DNA of 64,000 nucleotides, taken from positions 496,001-560,000 of the forward strand of contig JACKIU010000002.1 in NCBI GenBank assembly GCA_020638295.1, read 5' to 3'. The notes under the pieces are model-generated. The model worked only from the letters and a program-made list of their open reading frames with translations. It made no database searches and was not told the DNA's origin. This DNA comes from Rhodospirillales bacterium. Lineage in GTDB: Bacteria > Pseudomonadota > Alphaproteobacteria > Micavibrionales > Micavibrionaceae. Positions 44,210-52,887 of the stretch are shown piece by piece. Each line of letters starts with the position of its first letter. Positions within the stretch are counted from its first letter, which is position 1. The position numbers and the translations under genes are program-made.

Positions 44210-45235
44210 TCAGATAAACCGCGCCGGAGAAAGAGCCGCAATCGTATCTGCACCCAGACAAGCAGGCCGATCCAAAATCATATCGGCCAGCAGATGCGCC
44301 GCCATGATCGAGCTGACAATCCCGTGAGAACCATGCGCGGTAGAGACGTAAATGTTGTCCTTGCCCGGCAAGCGGCCCACCATCGGGAAATGATCGCGCG
44401 AAGTCACCCGCACCGCCGCGCGGTGGTCGACAACCGTGAGGCCCTTCTCCAGCCCCGGTACATTCACCGCCAGCTTTTGCAAATTCTCCGCGTCATCCTG
44501 TTCAAGCACCTGCGAATGATCCAGCCAACGCTGAAACGTTGAACCCAGCACATGCACGCCCGCGTCTGCCGGCATCATGTACCCGCCATAACACAAATGA
44601 CAGCGCAGCTTTTCACTCTGCTCCGTCGACGCCACCTGCGTAATTTGCCCGCGCACTTTACCCAAAGGCATATCAGGGAAAAATTTGAGCGCCTCCGGCC
44701 CGCAGGCGAGAATAACCGCATCGGCCTCCAGCGCTTCATAATCTTCGACCGGTGCATTCAAATGATAATCCACCCCGTCCATATAGGCCGCCGCCAGCTT
44801 CTTCAAACACACACTGCCCGATTGCGGTAAGTGCAGCGCCCCGTACCCAAGCGGAACGCCCGCAATTTCCGAAGCCTCCTTCACCCCGACAAGGCGCATA
44901 TGCGCCTCATCCCATCCCCAATTCTCAATCGTCTGGGAAAAGCGCCGCTCTTTTTTCTCGTCATTGATCAGGTGCAACGCCCCCGAAGGCCGCCAGCCAA
45001 TATCCGAAAAGGCGGCAAAGGTGCGCAGCGCCATCGCGTAGGCCGAAATATAAAAATCGCTCTGCGGATTGCGCTCCGCCGTAAAGCGCGGGTTATAAAG
45101 CCCGTAAGGATTGCCAGACGCCCCGGAGGCCAACGCATCCGAAGCCTCATAAACCACCGGCGTAACACCCGCATTCTTCAGCACGAAGGCCAGCGCGCAC
45201 CCGGCAATCCCTCCACCGAGTATCGCAATTTTCAT
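44210..45235 (-). CDS. mnmC: FAD-dependent MnmC oxidase domain (MnmC1)
   Basis: FAD-dependent oxidase of the wobble uridine pathway (cmnm5U to nm5U), the C-terminal half of E. coli MnmC. Rossmann motif AILGGGIAGCALAFVLKNAG is at the N-terminus; SGNPYGLYNPRFT follows near residue 43 and the DAO fold continues to HGSHGIVSSIMAA near the C-terminus. 341 residues from the ATG at 45235, overlapping the mnmD stop by 4 bp, so the two halves are made as separate but coupled proteins here. Confidence 0.88.
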   Translation of the reverse strand: MKIAILGGGIAGCALAFVLKNAGVTPVVYEASDALASGASGNPYGLYNPRFTAERNPQSDFYISAYAMALRTFAAFSDIGWRPSGALHLINDEKKERRFSQTIENWGWDEAHMRLVGVKEASEIAGVPLGYGALHLPQSGSVCLKKLAAAYMDGVDYHLNAPVEDYEALEADAVILACGPEALKFFPDMPLGKVRGQITQVASTEQSEKLRCHLCYGGYMMPADAGVHVLGSTFQRWLDHSQVLEQDDAENLQKLAVNVPGLEKGLTVVDHRAAVRVTSRDHFPMVGRLPGKDNIYVSTAHGSHGIVSSIMAAHLLADMILDRPACLGADTIAALSPARFI

Positions 45236-45924
45236 GATAAGGACTCCTGATTGAAGCATCCTATGGTCATATCGCGCTTGCGGCCAAACCCCGGCACTTT
45301 TTCAACCGCAAAACCAACTTCCGCCAGACCGCGCCGCACCTTTCCCGCCGCCGTAAAGGTCGCCAGCCGCGTCCCAGGCTTGCTCAGCCGCGCCATATGC
45401 GTAAACACATTTTCACTCCACATATCCGGATTGCTTGAAGGCTTAAACCCGTCGAGAAACCATGCATCGACGCGAGCCTCCAGCCGCGGCAACGCGATAT
45501 TCACATCGTCAAACACCAGCGTCAGGCTCACCCGCTCATTCAGTGCCAAACGGTGAAATCCCGGCATCAAGGCAGGATAAAGCTGAACCATACGGCTCAA
45601 GTGCCCTTCAAAAAACTCCGCCCACGGGTGAAGATGCAATCGGATTTCCTCCGCATCCAGCGGATATTTTTCAAACGAAATAAAATCAAGGCGTTGATGA
45701 CTTTGCGCCGTATCTTCAAACCGCTTCCACGCCGCCAGAAAATTCAGCCCCGTCCCAAAGCCCGTTTCACAAATCACATACCGATCGCGCCCCTGCCAGC
45801 CGCGCGGCAAGCGATTGCCGTCCAGAAACACATGTTCGGTTTCTGCCAACCCGTCATCGGCGGAAAAATACACATCGTCGAATTCTTTTGATTTCGGAGC
45901 TCCTTTGGGACTTGCACCAAACAT
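45232..45924 (-). CDS. mnmD: tRNA (mnm5s2U34)-methyltransferase MnmD (MnmC2)
   Basis: SAM-dependent methyltransferase making the last step of mnm5U34 synthesis. 230 residues. SAM motif YVICETGFGTGLNFLAAWKR near residue 48, conserved FDDVYFSADDG near the start and DAWFLDGFKPSSNPDMW near residue 160 are MnmD features. In E. coli it is the N-terminal half of the fused MnmC; here it is a stand-alone gene upstream of the oxidase, overlapping it by 4 bp. Confidence 0.9.
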   Translation of the reverse strand: MFGASPKGAPKSKEFDDVYFSADDGLAETEHVFLDGNRLPRGWQGRDRYVICETGFGTGLNFLAAWKRFEDTAQSHQRLDFISFEKYPLDAEEIRLHLHPWAEFFEGHLSRMVQLYPALMPGFHRLALNERVSLTLVFDDVNIALPRLEARVDAWFLDGFKPSSNPDMWSENVFTHMARLSKPGTRLATFTAAGKVRRGLAEVGFAVEKVPGFGRKRDMTIGCFNQESLS

Positions 45925-45978
45925 TCCGGCCTCTATAGTTATTCATTCAAGTTAAGAACTTATGCGAGTCATACCACA

Positions 45979-48027
45979 ATGTCCAAAAATCCACTGCTAG
46001 AAATTTCGATCCTGCCCAACCACGCGCCAGCCTTTAGCAAAATCAAGATTGAGCATTATATGCCCGCCGCCCTGGCCGCCATTGAAGAGGCCCGCGCGGC
46101 CTATGACGCGATCAAAGCCAACCCCGAAGAACCCACCTTCAAAAACACCGTTGAGGCCATGGAAACCGCGGGCGAAACACTGGGGCAAGTCACCGGCATT
46201 TTCTACAACCAGCTCTCCTGCATGGGCGGGGATGAACTGCACGAACTGGCCGAAAAAATCGGCCCCCTGACATCGAATTTCTCCAGCGACATCATCCTTG
46301 ATGAAGCGCTGTTCGCGCGTCTTAAGGCCGTGCATGACAAAATCGACGAACTGGATCTCACCACCGAACAACGCACCCTTTTGGACGAGGACTATAAGAA
46401 TTTCGTCCGCGGCGGCGCGCTTTTGCCAGACGATAAAAAACAGCGCCTGCGCGAAATCAACGAGGCCCTGTCCACTCTCGGCCCCTCATTCATGAACAAC
46501 GCCAAAAAATCCGCCGAGCAGTTTGAACTGGTGATCACCGATAAAGCCGACCTCGCCGGTCTGCCCGAAAGCGCAACTGAAGCCGCCAGACACGCCGCAG
46601 AAGAAAAGGACATGCCGGGCAAATGGCGCTTCACCCTCGATTACCCCAGCTATATCCCCTTCGTGCAATACGCCAACAACCGGGCCTTGCGTGAGAAAAT
46701 GTGGCGGGCCTTTGGCAACCGCGCCTACGGCGATGAATTCGATAACTGCGAAAACATCAAAAAGATTGTTTCACTCAAAGACGAACGCGCCAAATTGCTC
46801 GGCTTTAAACACCACGCCGATTACGTGCTTGAACGCCGCATGGCCGAAAAGCCGGAAACCGTATTGGCCTTCCTCGAAAAACTCAAAACCGCCTATAAGC
46901 CGGCCGCTCAGGCCGACCTCAAATCCCTGCAGGCTTTTGCCAAAGAGCAAGGAATTGCCGAAGACCTCAAACCCTGGGACGTCGGCTATTACGCGGAAAA
47001 GCTCAAACAAAAGCTCTTCGATTTTTCATCCGAAGATCTACGCCCCTACTTCCCGCTCGACAATGTTTTAAAGGGCTGCTTCGATCACTTCTCGAAACTC
47101 TTCGGCCTCGAATTCCGCGAGGCGAAAACCTACGACACTTGGCACGAAGACGTCAAAACCTTCGAGCTTTTCGACAAAACCAGCGGCGCATTTATCGGTA
47201 CGCTCTATGGCGATTTCTTCCCGCGCTCCGGCAAAAAAGACGGTGCATGGATGACCGCCTACCGCGGCCAGGGCCTGTTCCATGGCAAGGTCGAACGCCC
47301 GGTCATCGCTATTGTCTGTAACTTCACCAAGCCGACCGCCGACAAGCCCTCGCTCATCACCCATGGCGAGGTCACAACCCTGTTCCACGAAATGGGCCAC
47401 GCCATCCATGGCCTGCTCTCCAATATCACCTATCGCTCGCTGTCCGGCACATCCGTGCTGTGGGACTTTGTCGAACTGCCCTCCCAAGTGCAGGAAAACT
47501 GGTGTTACGAAAAAGAAACCCTCGATATGTTCGCCGCCCATTATGAAACCGGTGAAAAAATCCCCGCCGAGTTGATTGAAAAAGTCCGTAGCGCCAAAAA
47601 TTTCATGGTCGGCTGGGGCGGCCTGCGCCAGATTGCGCTAGGCACGCTGGATATGACATGGCACACCGCCGACCCGGATACTATCGATGATGTCGCCACC
47701 TTTGAGGATGAGGCCGTCAAAGACGCCGTTCTCTTCCCGCGATTGGCCGGTCCGGTCTCCGCCAGCTTCAGCCACATTTTCGCCGGCGGCTATTCCGCCG
47801 GATATTACAGCTATAAATGGGCCGAGGTTCTGGACGCCGATACGTTTGAGTTGTTCCTCGAACGCGGTCTCTATGATCAGGATACCGCCAAAGCCTACCG
47901 CGCGGAAATTCTCTCGCAAGGCGGCTCGCAGCACCCGGCCATCCTGTACCGGAATTTCCGTGGCCGCGACGCCGATCCCGACGCCCTGCTCCGCCGCGAA
48001 GACCTCCTGCACGACAAGGCCGCCTAA
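45979..48027 (+). CDS. M3-family metallopeptidase (Dcp/oligopeptidase)
   Basis: Large cytoplasmic zinc peptidase of 682 residues, degrading peptides from signal peptide and protein turnover. Zinc motif TLFHEMGHAIHGLL near residues 470-483, then SGTSVLWDFVELPSQVQENW, matching the peptidyl-dipeptidase (Dcp) side of family M3 more than OpdA. N-terminal helical half begins NPLLEISILPNHAPAFSKIK. Divergent from mnmD with a short gap. A structured-RNA gene and a repeat lie beyond its 3' end. Confidence 0.94.
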   Translation: MSKNPLLEISILPNHAPAFSKIKIEHYMPAALAAIEEARAAYDAIKANPEEPTFKNTVEAMETAGETLGQVTGIFYNQLSCMGGDELHELAEKIGPLTSNFSSDIILDEALFARLKAVHDKIDELDLTTEQRTLLDEDYKNFVRGGALLPDDKKQRLREINEALSTLGPSFMNNAKKSAEQFELVITDKADLAGLPESATEAARHAAEEKDMPGKWRFTLDYPSYIPFVQYANNRALREKMWRAFGNRAYGDEFDNCENIKKIVSLKDERAKLLGFKHHADYVLERRMAEKPETVLAFLEKLKTAYKPAAQADLKSLQAFAKEQGIAEDLKPWDVGYYAEKLKQKLFDFSSEDLRPYFPLDNVLKGCFDHFSKLFGLEFREAKTYDTWHEDVKTFELFDKTSGAFIGTLYGDFFPRSGKKDGAWMTAYRGQGLFHGKVERPVIAIVCNFTKPTADKPSLITHGEVTTLFHEMGHAIHGLLSNITYRSLSGTSVLWDFVELPSQVQENWCYEKETLDMFAAHYETGEKIPAELIEKVRSAKNFMVGWGGLRQIALGTLDMTWHTADPDTIDDVATFEDEAVKDAVLFPRLAGPVSASFSHIFAGGYSAGYYSYKWAEVLDADTFELFLERGLYDQDTAKAYRAEILSQGGSQHPAILYRNFRGRDADPDALLRREDLLHDKAA

Positions 48028-48049
48028 GAATCTCAATTTTCGAAGGCAT

Positions 48050-48124
48050 TTTGTTCCTGACGAGGCGCGCGAAGCGACGCGTATGAACAATACGCGAGCG
48101 ACAAGCAACAAAGTCAGGGACGAA
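48050..48124. repeat. Palindrome after the M3 peptidase gene
   Basis: Outer arms GTTCCTGAC and GTCAGGGAC enclose an inner hairpin CGCGTA/TACGCG (48078-48096). The sequence has the look of a dispersed element. It may act as a transcript end for the peptidase gene. Confidence 0.6.
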
Positions 48125-48130
48125 ATGACG

Positions 48131-48175
48131 AAGAAAAAGAAGAAGTCTGAGAGGCACGAGGGCCCCTCAGACTTC
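48131..48175 (-). terminator. Terminator of the minus-strand RNA gene
   Basis: On the minus strand GAAGTCTGAG and CTCAGACTTC form a 10-bp perfect stem with a 14-nt G/C-rich loop, followed by a T-rich tract TTCTTTTTCTT. On the plus strand no T-run follows, which fixes the direction. Confidence 0.8.
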
Positions 48176-48445
48176 AGGCGTGTGTGGGGTTCCAAGTTAC
48201 TCTACCCACCGGCATGGAACTAGGTGCCGGTTTCGATTATCACGCATCGCGCTGCAATGGGGGAGGATGACCCTAAAGTAGGAGGGCCAAGCGCACCGCT
48301 CAAGCGCGTGATAATTCGGACAACGACCTGTCGCAATCATGCGCCCAAAAGTCGTAAACCCTATCAATCCTGTGTTCACCACTTCACAGCCACACACGCT
48401 TTACGGTGAATATTTTATGTAAATAAATACAAATATTATGTAATA
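48131..48445 (-). ncRNA. Orphan structured RNA, class not recognised
   Basis: A minus-strand RNA of about 315 nt, or about 220 nt if processed to the closing helix. The ends pair perfectly: GCGTGTGTGG (48178-48187) with CCACACACGC (48390-48399). Inside, ATTATCACGC (48236-48245) pairs with GCGTGATAAT (48306-48315), ACCGGCA (48208-48214) with TGCCGGT (48225-48231), CTGTG with CACAG, and CGAC with GTCG. GTTCC (48189-48193) can also pair with GGAAC in the ACCGGCA loop, a possible pseudoknot. A promoter upstream and a terminator downstream bracket it. I do not see 6S, tmRNA tag, RNase P or SRP motifs. It could still be a divergent member of one of these. Confidence 0.7.
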
Positions 48446-48451
48446 AATCGC

Positions 48452-48480
48452 TTTGTAGCAATTGATATACATAATGTCAA
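48452..48480 (-). promoter_or_regulatory. Promoter of the structured RNA
   Basis: On the minus strand a perfect -35 TTGACA (48475-48480), a 17-nt spacer and a -10 TACAAA (48452-48457). Start predicted near 48445. Confidence 0.65.
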
Positions 48481-48615
48481 AGAAAAAAGTGCGCTCTGAC
48501 CTTCAGGTTAGGAAAGTGTCTACACATGAGTCCCGCAAAACGGTCGCCTGCCCTTGATTTAAAAAATGCATTATGGTAAAACTAAATACAAACTTGCACC
48601 AGTAAAACGCCGATT

Positions 48616-49542
48616 ATGGACAGATTAAATCGCATTTTTGCCGCAAGCGTGCTTTTAGCGGCTTCAGGAACGACCGCAGCCGATCCTCAGCCTGAAAACG
48701 GTACGATTACACCATGGAGCGCTGCGCCCACCGACCGCCCCGTCACGCTTCCCGCCGATCTGATTAACAAAAATGTACGCCGTCTTGATCATCTGGCTTC
48801 GGCCGCGCTGTATTACGAACTGTACGACAACGCCGCCAAACGCCTATCCGTCTATAACCCCAAAACCGGAAAAACCGAAATCTACGAATTTGTCGAGAAT
48901 ATCAATAATCCGCAGAGCGGTTCCCATTTCAAAATCATCAAAAACCCGAACACCGGACACTATGTTTTGTTCGCCAAGGGGATGGACATGCCCGGACGGG
49001 ATGAAGGCGCCGGAGAATGGGGGTTCCTGAAAGATTCCATCCAGCACGGACACACAACGAAAGGCTGCCTGACAACTCAGGCCATAGACGGAGAGAAAGC
49101 CTATCTTCACCTTCTGCAAAACCCGGAAGTAACATCGATAGAAATCATCGGATATTCTATCGGCTCAACATCCGCCAATTACCTCGCAGCCATTTACGGC
49201 GCATCCGTCACAAATATCGCAGACCTTGGCATACCGGGCACTATAGCAAGATCGAGCTCTCCTGATGATATCTTTAACACCTGTTCACACGGCACATTCC
49301 CGCCCGCCACAGGTGCCATTGAACACAATATGCACTCAAACATAAAAAGCCTTAAGTTGCGTTGTGACCTGATGGGCGGTCTTTTGGGCGATATTGGAAA
49401 GGAATTTGGAAAGGTAATTGTTCTGGGAGACGGCCCTTTTATGGGCCACGTTCCCAAACATTATGCTAACGCCGTTTACACATACGATCCAGATGCGCCA
49501 AAAGTTGAAACGCTGGAAGCCTTCCCAAAACCGCTCTTTTAG
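48616..49542 (+). CDS. Secreted lipase-like alpha/beta hydrolase
   Basis: 308 residues with a signal peptide (first ~22, FAASVLLAASGTTAADP). A nucleophile elbow GYSIG within EIIGYSIGSTSANYLAAIYG near residue 178 fits alpha/beta hydrolases of the lipase-3 kind. A preceding segment (YYELYDNAAKRLSVYNPKTG) resembles the beta-strand start of such folds. Catalytic Asp and His are not placed with certainty, though a GHVPKHY near the end could hold the His. No operon partner on this strand. Confidence 0.6.
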   Translation: MDRLNRIFAASVLLAASGTTAADPQPENGTITPWSAAPTDRPVTLPADLINKNVRRLDHLASAALYYELYDNAAKRLSVYNPKTGKTEIYEFVENINNPQSGSHFKIIKNPNTGHYVLFAKGMDMPGRDEGAGEWGFLKDSIQHGHTTKGCLTTQAIDGEKAYLHLLQNPEVTSIEIIGYSIGSTSANYLAAIYGASVTNIADLGIPGTIARSSSPDDIFNTCSHGTFPPATGAIEHNMHSNIKSLKLRCDLMGGLLGDIGKEFGKVIVLGDGPFMGHVPKHYANAVYTYDPDAPKVETLEAFPKPLF

Positions 49543-49556
49543 TATCAGGACAACAC

Positions 49557-50462
49557 CTAAAGGAGTTCAGCCAGCATACAACGCGCCGAGCCGCCGCCAT
49601 AACGCTCCAGCGTCGGCAAAGGACTGTAAATCAACTTCGAAAAATGCTGATGACATTTCTCAAGCTGGCTTTCACTCAGAGCTTGCAAGGCCCGCTCCGA
49701 CAGCACCAGCATCTTTTCCCCGCCATACCCGACCACCTCCAGCGCATTTCCGCAAAACGCCCGGAGCTGGTCATTATCAAACTCGATCACCTCATGCGTC
49801 TCGCGCAATGATGACAGAACCCGCCCGCGATCCTCATCCTCAATACACGCACTACATATTCCAGCCAACGTTGTTCCAATCCACATTACGCAATCGGTAT
49901 GATAAACCGGAATGCCGGTATGGCTATGTGTCTGGAAAAACTCAATCTCATAGTCCATAAAATCGGCCCATTTGCGCGCCAGCCCCTCATCGGTTCGCCG
50001 TGACAACGCCGCATAGGCGCGCCTGTTCACCCGGTCCGAAACAATACTGGCCGTACTTTCCAGCGCCAGCCCGAACTCTTCATATTCCGTCCAGTCAATG
50101 AGATCGGAATAAATCTTATTCAGCAGCGCAATAATATCTTCACTGCGTTCGTCCTGCCGGTTTTTATTCATCATAGGACACAGCATGAGCCGCCCGTCGG
50201 GAAATGCAAAAAACCAGTTGGGAAACACCATATCCGGACACCCCGGCAACGCCTTGGCCGCCGTAATTTTCACGCCGTTTTCGACCAGTTTGTCGTGCAA
50301 TTCGCGAAATTCCCGCAAAGCCCGCGCACTGGTCACCTCGACGGGTTCATGATCGTCAACCTGATAGGCATTGGTTTCCATGGTCTCAGGGTTGGCATAA
50401 AAACCCGCCGGTTCAATCATCAGCAAATGATTGGTCGATTGTGAAAAAGAATGTGCGTTCAT
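49557..50462 (-). CDS. CtlX-like guanidino-group modifying enzyme
   Basis: Amidinotransferase/arginine-deiminase superfamily protein of the CtlX (citrulline utilisation hydrolase) type. 301 residues: N-terminal TNHLLMIEPAGFYANPET, the substrate motif CPDMVFPNWFFAFPDG, LESTASIVSDRVNR, the catalytic His in GIPVYHTDCVMWIG and the nucleophilic Cys in GGGSARCMLAELL at the very end. Probably hydrolyses citrulline, ureido or guanidino compounds. It is not in a degradation operon here. Function by family only. Confidence 0.8.
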   Translation of the reverse strand: MNAHSFSQSTNHLLMIEPAGFYANPETMETNAYQVDDHEPVEVTSARALREFRELHDKLVENGVKITAAKALPGCPDMVFPNWFFAFPDGRLMLCPMMNKNRQDERSEDIIALLNKIYSDLIDWTEYEEFGLALESTASIVSDRVNRRAYAALSRRTDEGLARKWADFMDYEIEFFQTHSHTGIPVYHTDCVMWIGTTLAGICSACIEDEDRGRVLSSLRETHEVIEFDNDQLRAFCGNALEVVGYGGEKMLVLSERALQALSESQLEKCHQHFSKLIYSPLPTLERYGGGSARCMLAELL

Positions 50463-50766
50463 GTGTAAAAAGAAATCATCAGAGGAACAATGCCGACAAG
50501 AGCGCCGGACACAAACCCATTATGCCCGATCACAACCGGAATTGCATCCCCGATCCGCAATTTCCTTCAAAATATGCTGCCTTTCACCCAATTCTCAACG
50601 TCCTGAAAGCTTAACACATACAAAATTCCCGCAGCCCCGGCGAAAGCCGTGGGCTATAGAGGCTTAAGAAAGACTCAAGAGGCTCCGGGTCAAGCCCGGG
50701 GTTACAATTTTTTCTTTTTCAGGTCGTTAAAAGAAGTTGAGAACAGAGTGACTTTCTTAAAAACGA
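50463..50766. other. 304-bp gap with a hairpin
   Basis: No gene seen. It contains a hairpin CCGGG(TCAAG)CCCGG at 50685-50699, followed on the plus strand by a T-rich tract, resembling a common G/C-rich dispersed repeat rather than a dedicated terminator, and a purine-rich stretch near 50660-50680. Confidence 0.4.
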
Positions 50767-51078
50767 TCAGACGAGACGCACGGGCAAGCACGTCCCGAGT
50801 TTGCCTTCAATCACTCTGATCGCCCTTTGCGTCATCGGCGCGGTATAACCGGCTTTAACCAGATTATACTCGCGCTGGGCGAGATAAGACGCCCCGACGC
50901 TAAACGTCTCTGAACGCTCCGCCCGCTCATCATCTTCATTCAAAAAGAAAACAGCGCGATACCCCAAAGGATCCTCGCGCCGGTCGCAAGGCTCGACGGA
51001 AACTTGGCGAATATTCTTCTCCCAGTTTCTGGCAGAAAAAGGGCTTTTCAGCAGTACTGTATCCTGTCCATAGTTCAT
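50767..51078 (-). CDS. Unknown small protein
   Basis: Not recognised. 103 residues, soluble, with charged and aromatic residues and no signal or helix segment; RREDPLGYRAVFFLNEDDER and SYLAQREYNLVKAGYTAPMT are the longest distinctive stretches. The composition fits a real coding sequence, and a possible AGGTGAGGC Shine-Dalgarno lies just upstream of the ATG at 51078. It stands between a CheD-like gene and the ctlX-like gene, each with its own gap, so no operon evidence. Confidence 0.55.
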   Translation of the reverse strand: MNYGQDTVLLKSPFSARNWEKNIRQVSVEPCDRREDPLGYRAVFFLNEDDERAERSETFSVGASYLAQREYNLVKAGYTAPMTQRAIRVIEGKLGTCLPVRLV

Positions 51079-51207
51079 GGCCTCACCTCATTAACCCAAA
51101 AACCTTTCGACGGCTCGCATAATTTATGCGATCACTCTACGGACTGTCAAGAAAAAACGGGGAGAAATCGTTATATTGCAATGCACTAAACGAGAGCATG
51201 CTATAGA

Positions 51208-51879
51208 CTATGCATTGATTGTGATTTTTTTATTATAATCAGCTTCCAACACCTGCATATCGTCAAAATCGCTTTTGCGCCTCAAAAGGCATCGCACAGC
51301 CCGCCCGGTAGTCGGGAAAAAATGCACCCGGCGAATAAACGCCCCGCCAACATCGGCATTAAAAACCTGCAATCCTTTACGAAACAGGTACTCCTGAACG
51401 AAAACCGTATTTTTAAGACCGCGATCCTGCAGGCCGACGCCGCAATTCACCCCGCCAAACAATCGAATGCGAATACGGCTTTTCGCCGCACCCCGGCGCT
51501 TTAACTCGCCGATACACTCCTCAATCGGTTCAAACGCTTTATTAACAAGAGTTTGATCAGCGTTGCTTAAAAACGGAAAATGCTCAAGCACGGCATCGGG
51601 CAACATTACATACCCCAGTGCGCCAAGCTTCAATTCCGGATCGTAAATTGCCAGCAAAACCCCGGAACCGACCGTCGCCACCAGCATTTCGTTCTTCCGC
51701 GATGTAAAACCGGTCGCGCCCGGACCGACATAAATCGGCTGCGCATCAAACTGAGCATTAAAATACGCATCGTGATCGTCGACCTCACGACGGTCCTGAG
51801 CAACCCCTGGCACTGATGAAGAATTTTCCCCTGCCCCATGTGATGAATGATCGTCCATCATCCCACCACTATAACGCAT
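51208..51879 (-). CDS. CheD-like protein lacking the catalytic residues
   Basis: Resembles chemoreceptor glutamine deamidase CheD. 223 residues: after a ~45-residue polar N-terminus come MLVATVGSGVLLAIYD, ALGYVMLP, RIRLFGGVNCGVG and a last part with QVFNADVGGAFIRRVHFFPT matching the CheD C-terminal motif. In active CheD the nucleophile is Cys in GLGSCV and the base is His in the GMNHFMLP strand; here these positions read Gly73 and Tyr90. So the deamidase activity is probably lost. No che genes are nearby. Start could also be at the ATGs before DDHSS. Confidence 0.7.
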   Translation of the reverse strand: MRYSGGMMDDHSSHGAGENSSSVPGVAQDRREVDDHDAYFNAQFDAQPIYVGPGATGFTSRKNEMLVATVGSGVLLAIYDPELKLGALGYVMLPDAVLEHFPFLSNADQTLVNKAFEPIEECIGELKRRGAAKSRIRIRLFGGVNCGVGLQDRGLKNTVFVQEYLFRKGLQVFNADVGGAFIRRVHFFPTTGRAVRCLLRRKSDFDDMQVLEADYNKKITINA

Positions 51880-51912
51880 AAATTCAAAGAAAATATTACC
51901 AACCGAGGTTTT

Positions 51913-52887
51913 TTAAGCACTTTTCCTCACATCGCAAAAATGCCGGACATACCAGTCATACGCACCCTTAAGCCCCTGATAAAAAACAACTTTAGACATC
52001 CATCCCGCCTGCTTGAGCCGCGATGAATCCATAAGCTTACGATACGTTCCATCCGGTTTTGTGTCGTCAAATTTGATTGCGCCGCTAAATCCGGCAATCT
52101 CGGCGATATGCGCGGCCAAAGCGGCAATGGATATTTCTTCCCCGCTCCCGACATTGACCGGCAAAGCCCCGGAATAATGCTTGAGCAAAAACACACACGC
52201 ATCAGCCAGATCATCAACGTGCAAAAATTCGCGCAGTGGCTGACCGCTCCCCCAAACCTCTAAAACATCAGCCCCTGAAACTACGGCCCGCTGCGCCTTC
52301 ATCATCAACGCCGGAATGACGTGCGAGCTCCGTTCATCAAACGTATCGCCCGGCCCGTAAAGATTGCACGGCATCGCCGAAATATAATCGCATCCATATT
52401 GCGCCCGGTACGCCTCACACAATTTGAGCCCGGCGATTTTGGCAATCGCGTAGGCCTCATTGGTCTGCTCCAGAGGCCCGCTCAGCAATGCTTCTTCCTT
52501 AATCGGCTGCGCCGCCTCTTTTGGATAAATACATGACGAACCCAAAAACAACAGCTTTTCCACGCCCGCCTCATAAGCAGCATGAATAATATTGGCCGCA
52601 ATCATCACATTATCGTAGAGAAAATCCGCAGGCTGGGCGGCATTCGCGCCAATTCCGCCAACCTTGGCCGCCGCAATGACGACAACATCCGGCTTGTTCC
52701 GAATAACCCAGCCGCGCGTCGCCGCCTGATTCCGAAGATCGAGCGCCGCATGATCGACGCTCAGAATGTCGCAATCCTCACCCCCCAGCCGCCGCACCAG
52801 CGCCGAACCGACCATACCGCTATGCCCGGCCACCCACACGCGCTTGCCTGTTAAATCAAACGGCGCCGCTAACCAGCCATCTTCCAT
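51913..52887 (-). CDS. fcl: GDP-L-fucose synthase
   Basis: Makes GDP-L-fucose from GDP-4-keto-6-deoxymannose by epimerisation and reduction with NADPH. 324 residues, SDR fold: VWVAGHSGMVGSALVRRL near residue 14, FLGSSCIYPKEAAQPIKEE, the catalytic Tyr-x3-Lys in EAYAIAKIAGLKLCEAY and NLYGPGDTFDERSSHVIPAL. Start ATG at 52887 overlaps the gmd stop by 19 bp; an AGCGGCGCCG-type region gives no strong Shine-Dalgarno, consistent with coupled translation. Ends before the CheD-like gene, separate by 34 bp. Confidence 0.96.
   Translation of the reverse strand: MEDGWLAAPFDLTGKRVWVAGHSGMVGSALVRRLGGEDCDILSVDHAALDLRNQAATRGWVIRNKPDVVVIAAAKVGGIGANAAQPADFLYDNVMIAANIIHAAYEAGVEKLLFLGSSCIYPKEAAQPIKEEALLSGPLEQTNEAYAIAKIAGLKLCEAYRAQYGCDYISAMPCNLYGPGDTFDERSSHVIPALMMKAQRAVVSGADVLEVWGSGQPLREFLHVDDLADACVFLLKHYSGALPVNVGSGEEISIAALAAHIAEIAGFSGAIKFDDTKPDGTYRKLMDSSRLKQAGWMSKVVFYQGLKGAYDWYVRHFCDVRKSA

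Larger units (their letters stand above)
48028..48615. other. 588-bp gene-free region holding an RNA gene
   Basis: Between the M3 peptidase and a secreted protein gene, both plus strand. Contents in order: a palindrome (48050-48124), a minus-strand terminator (48131-48175), a strongly structured RNA (48178-48399), a minus-strand promoter (48452-48480) and a possible plus-strand promoter for the next gene (TTGATT at 48554 and TAAAAC, 17 nt apart). The open frames here (66 codons minus, 61 codons plus) run through the RNA helices and are not called. Confidence 0.7.

Noticed and set aside
48197..48397. 66-codon minus-strand open frame inside the structured RNA
   Set aside because: Runs through all helices of the RNA and shows no coding features; the pairing is the better explanation.
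50679..50720. G/C-rich hairpin CCGGG/CCCGG as a terminator
   Set aside because: Neither adjoining gene reads towards it in a suitable direction with a clean T-run; kept only as a description of the gap.
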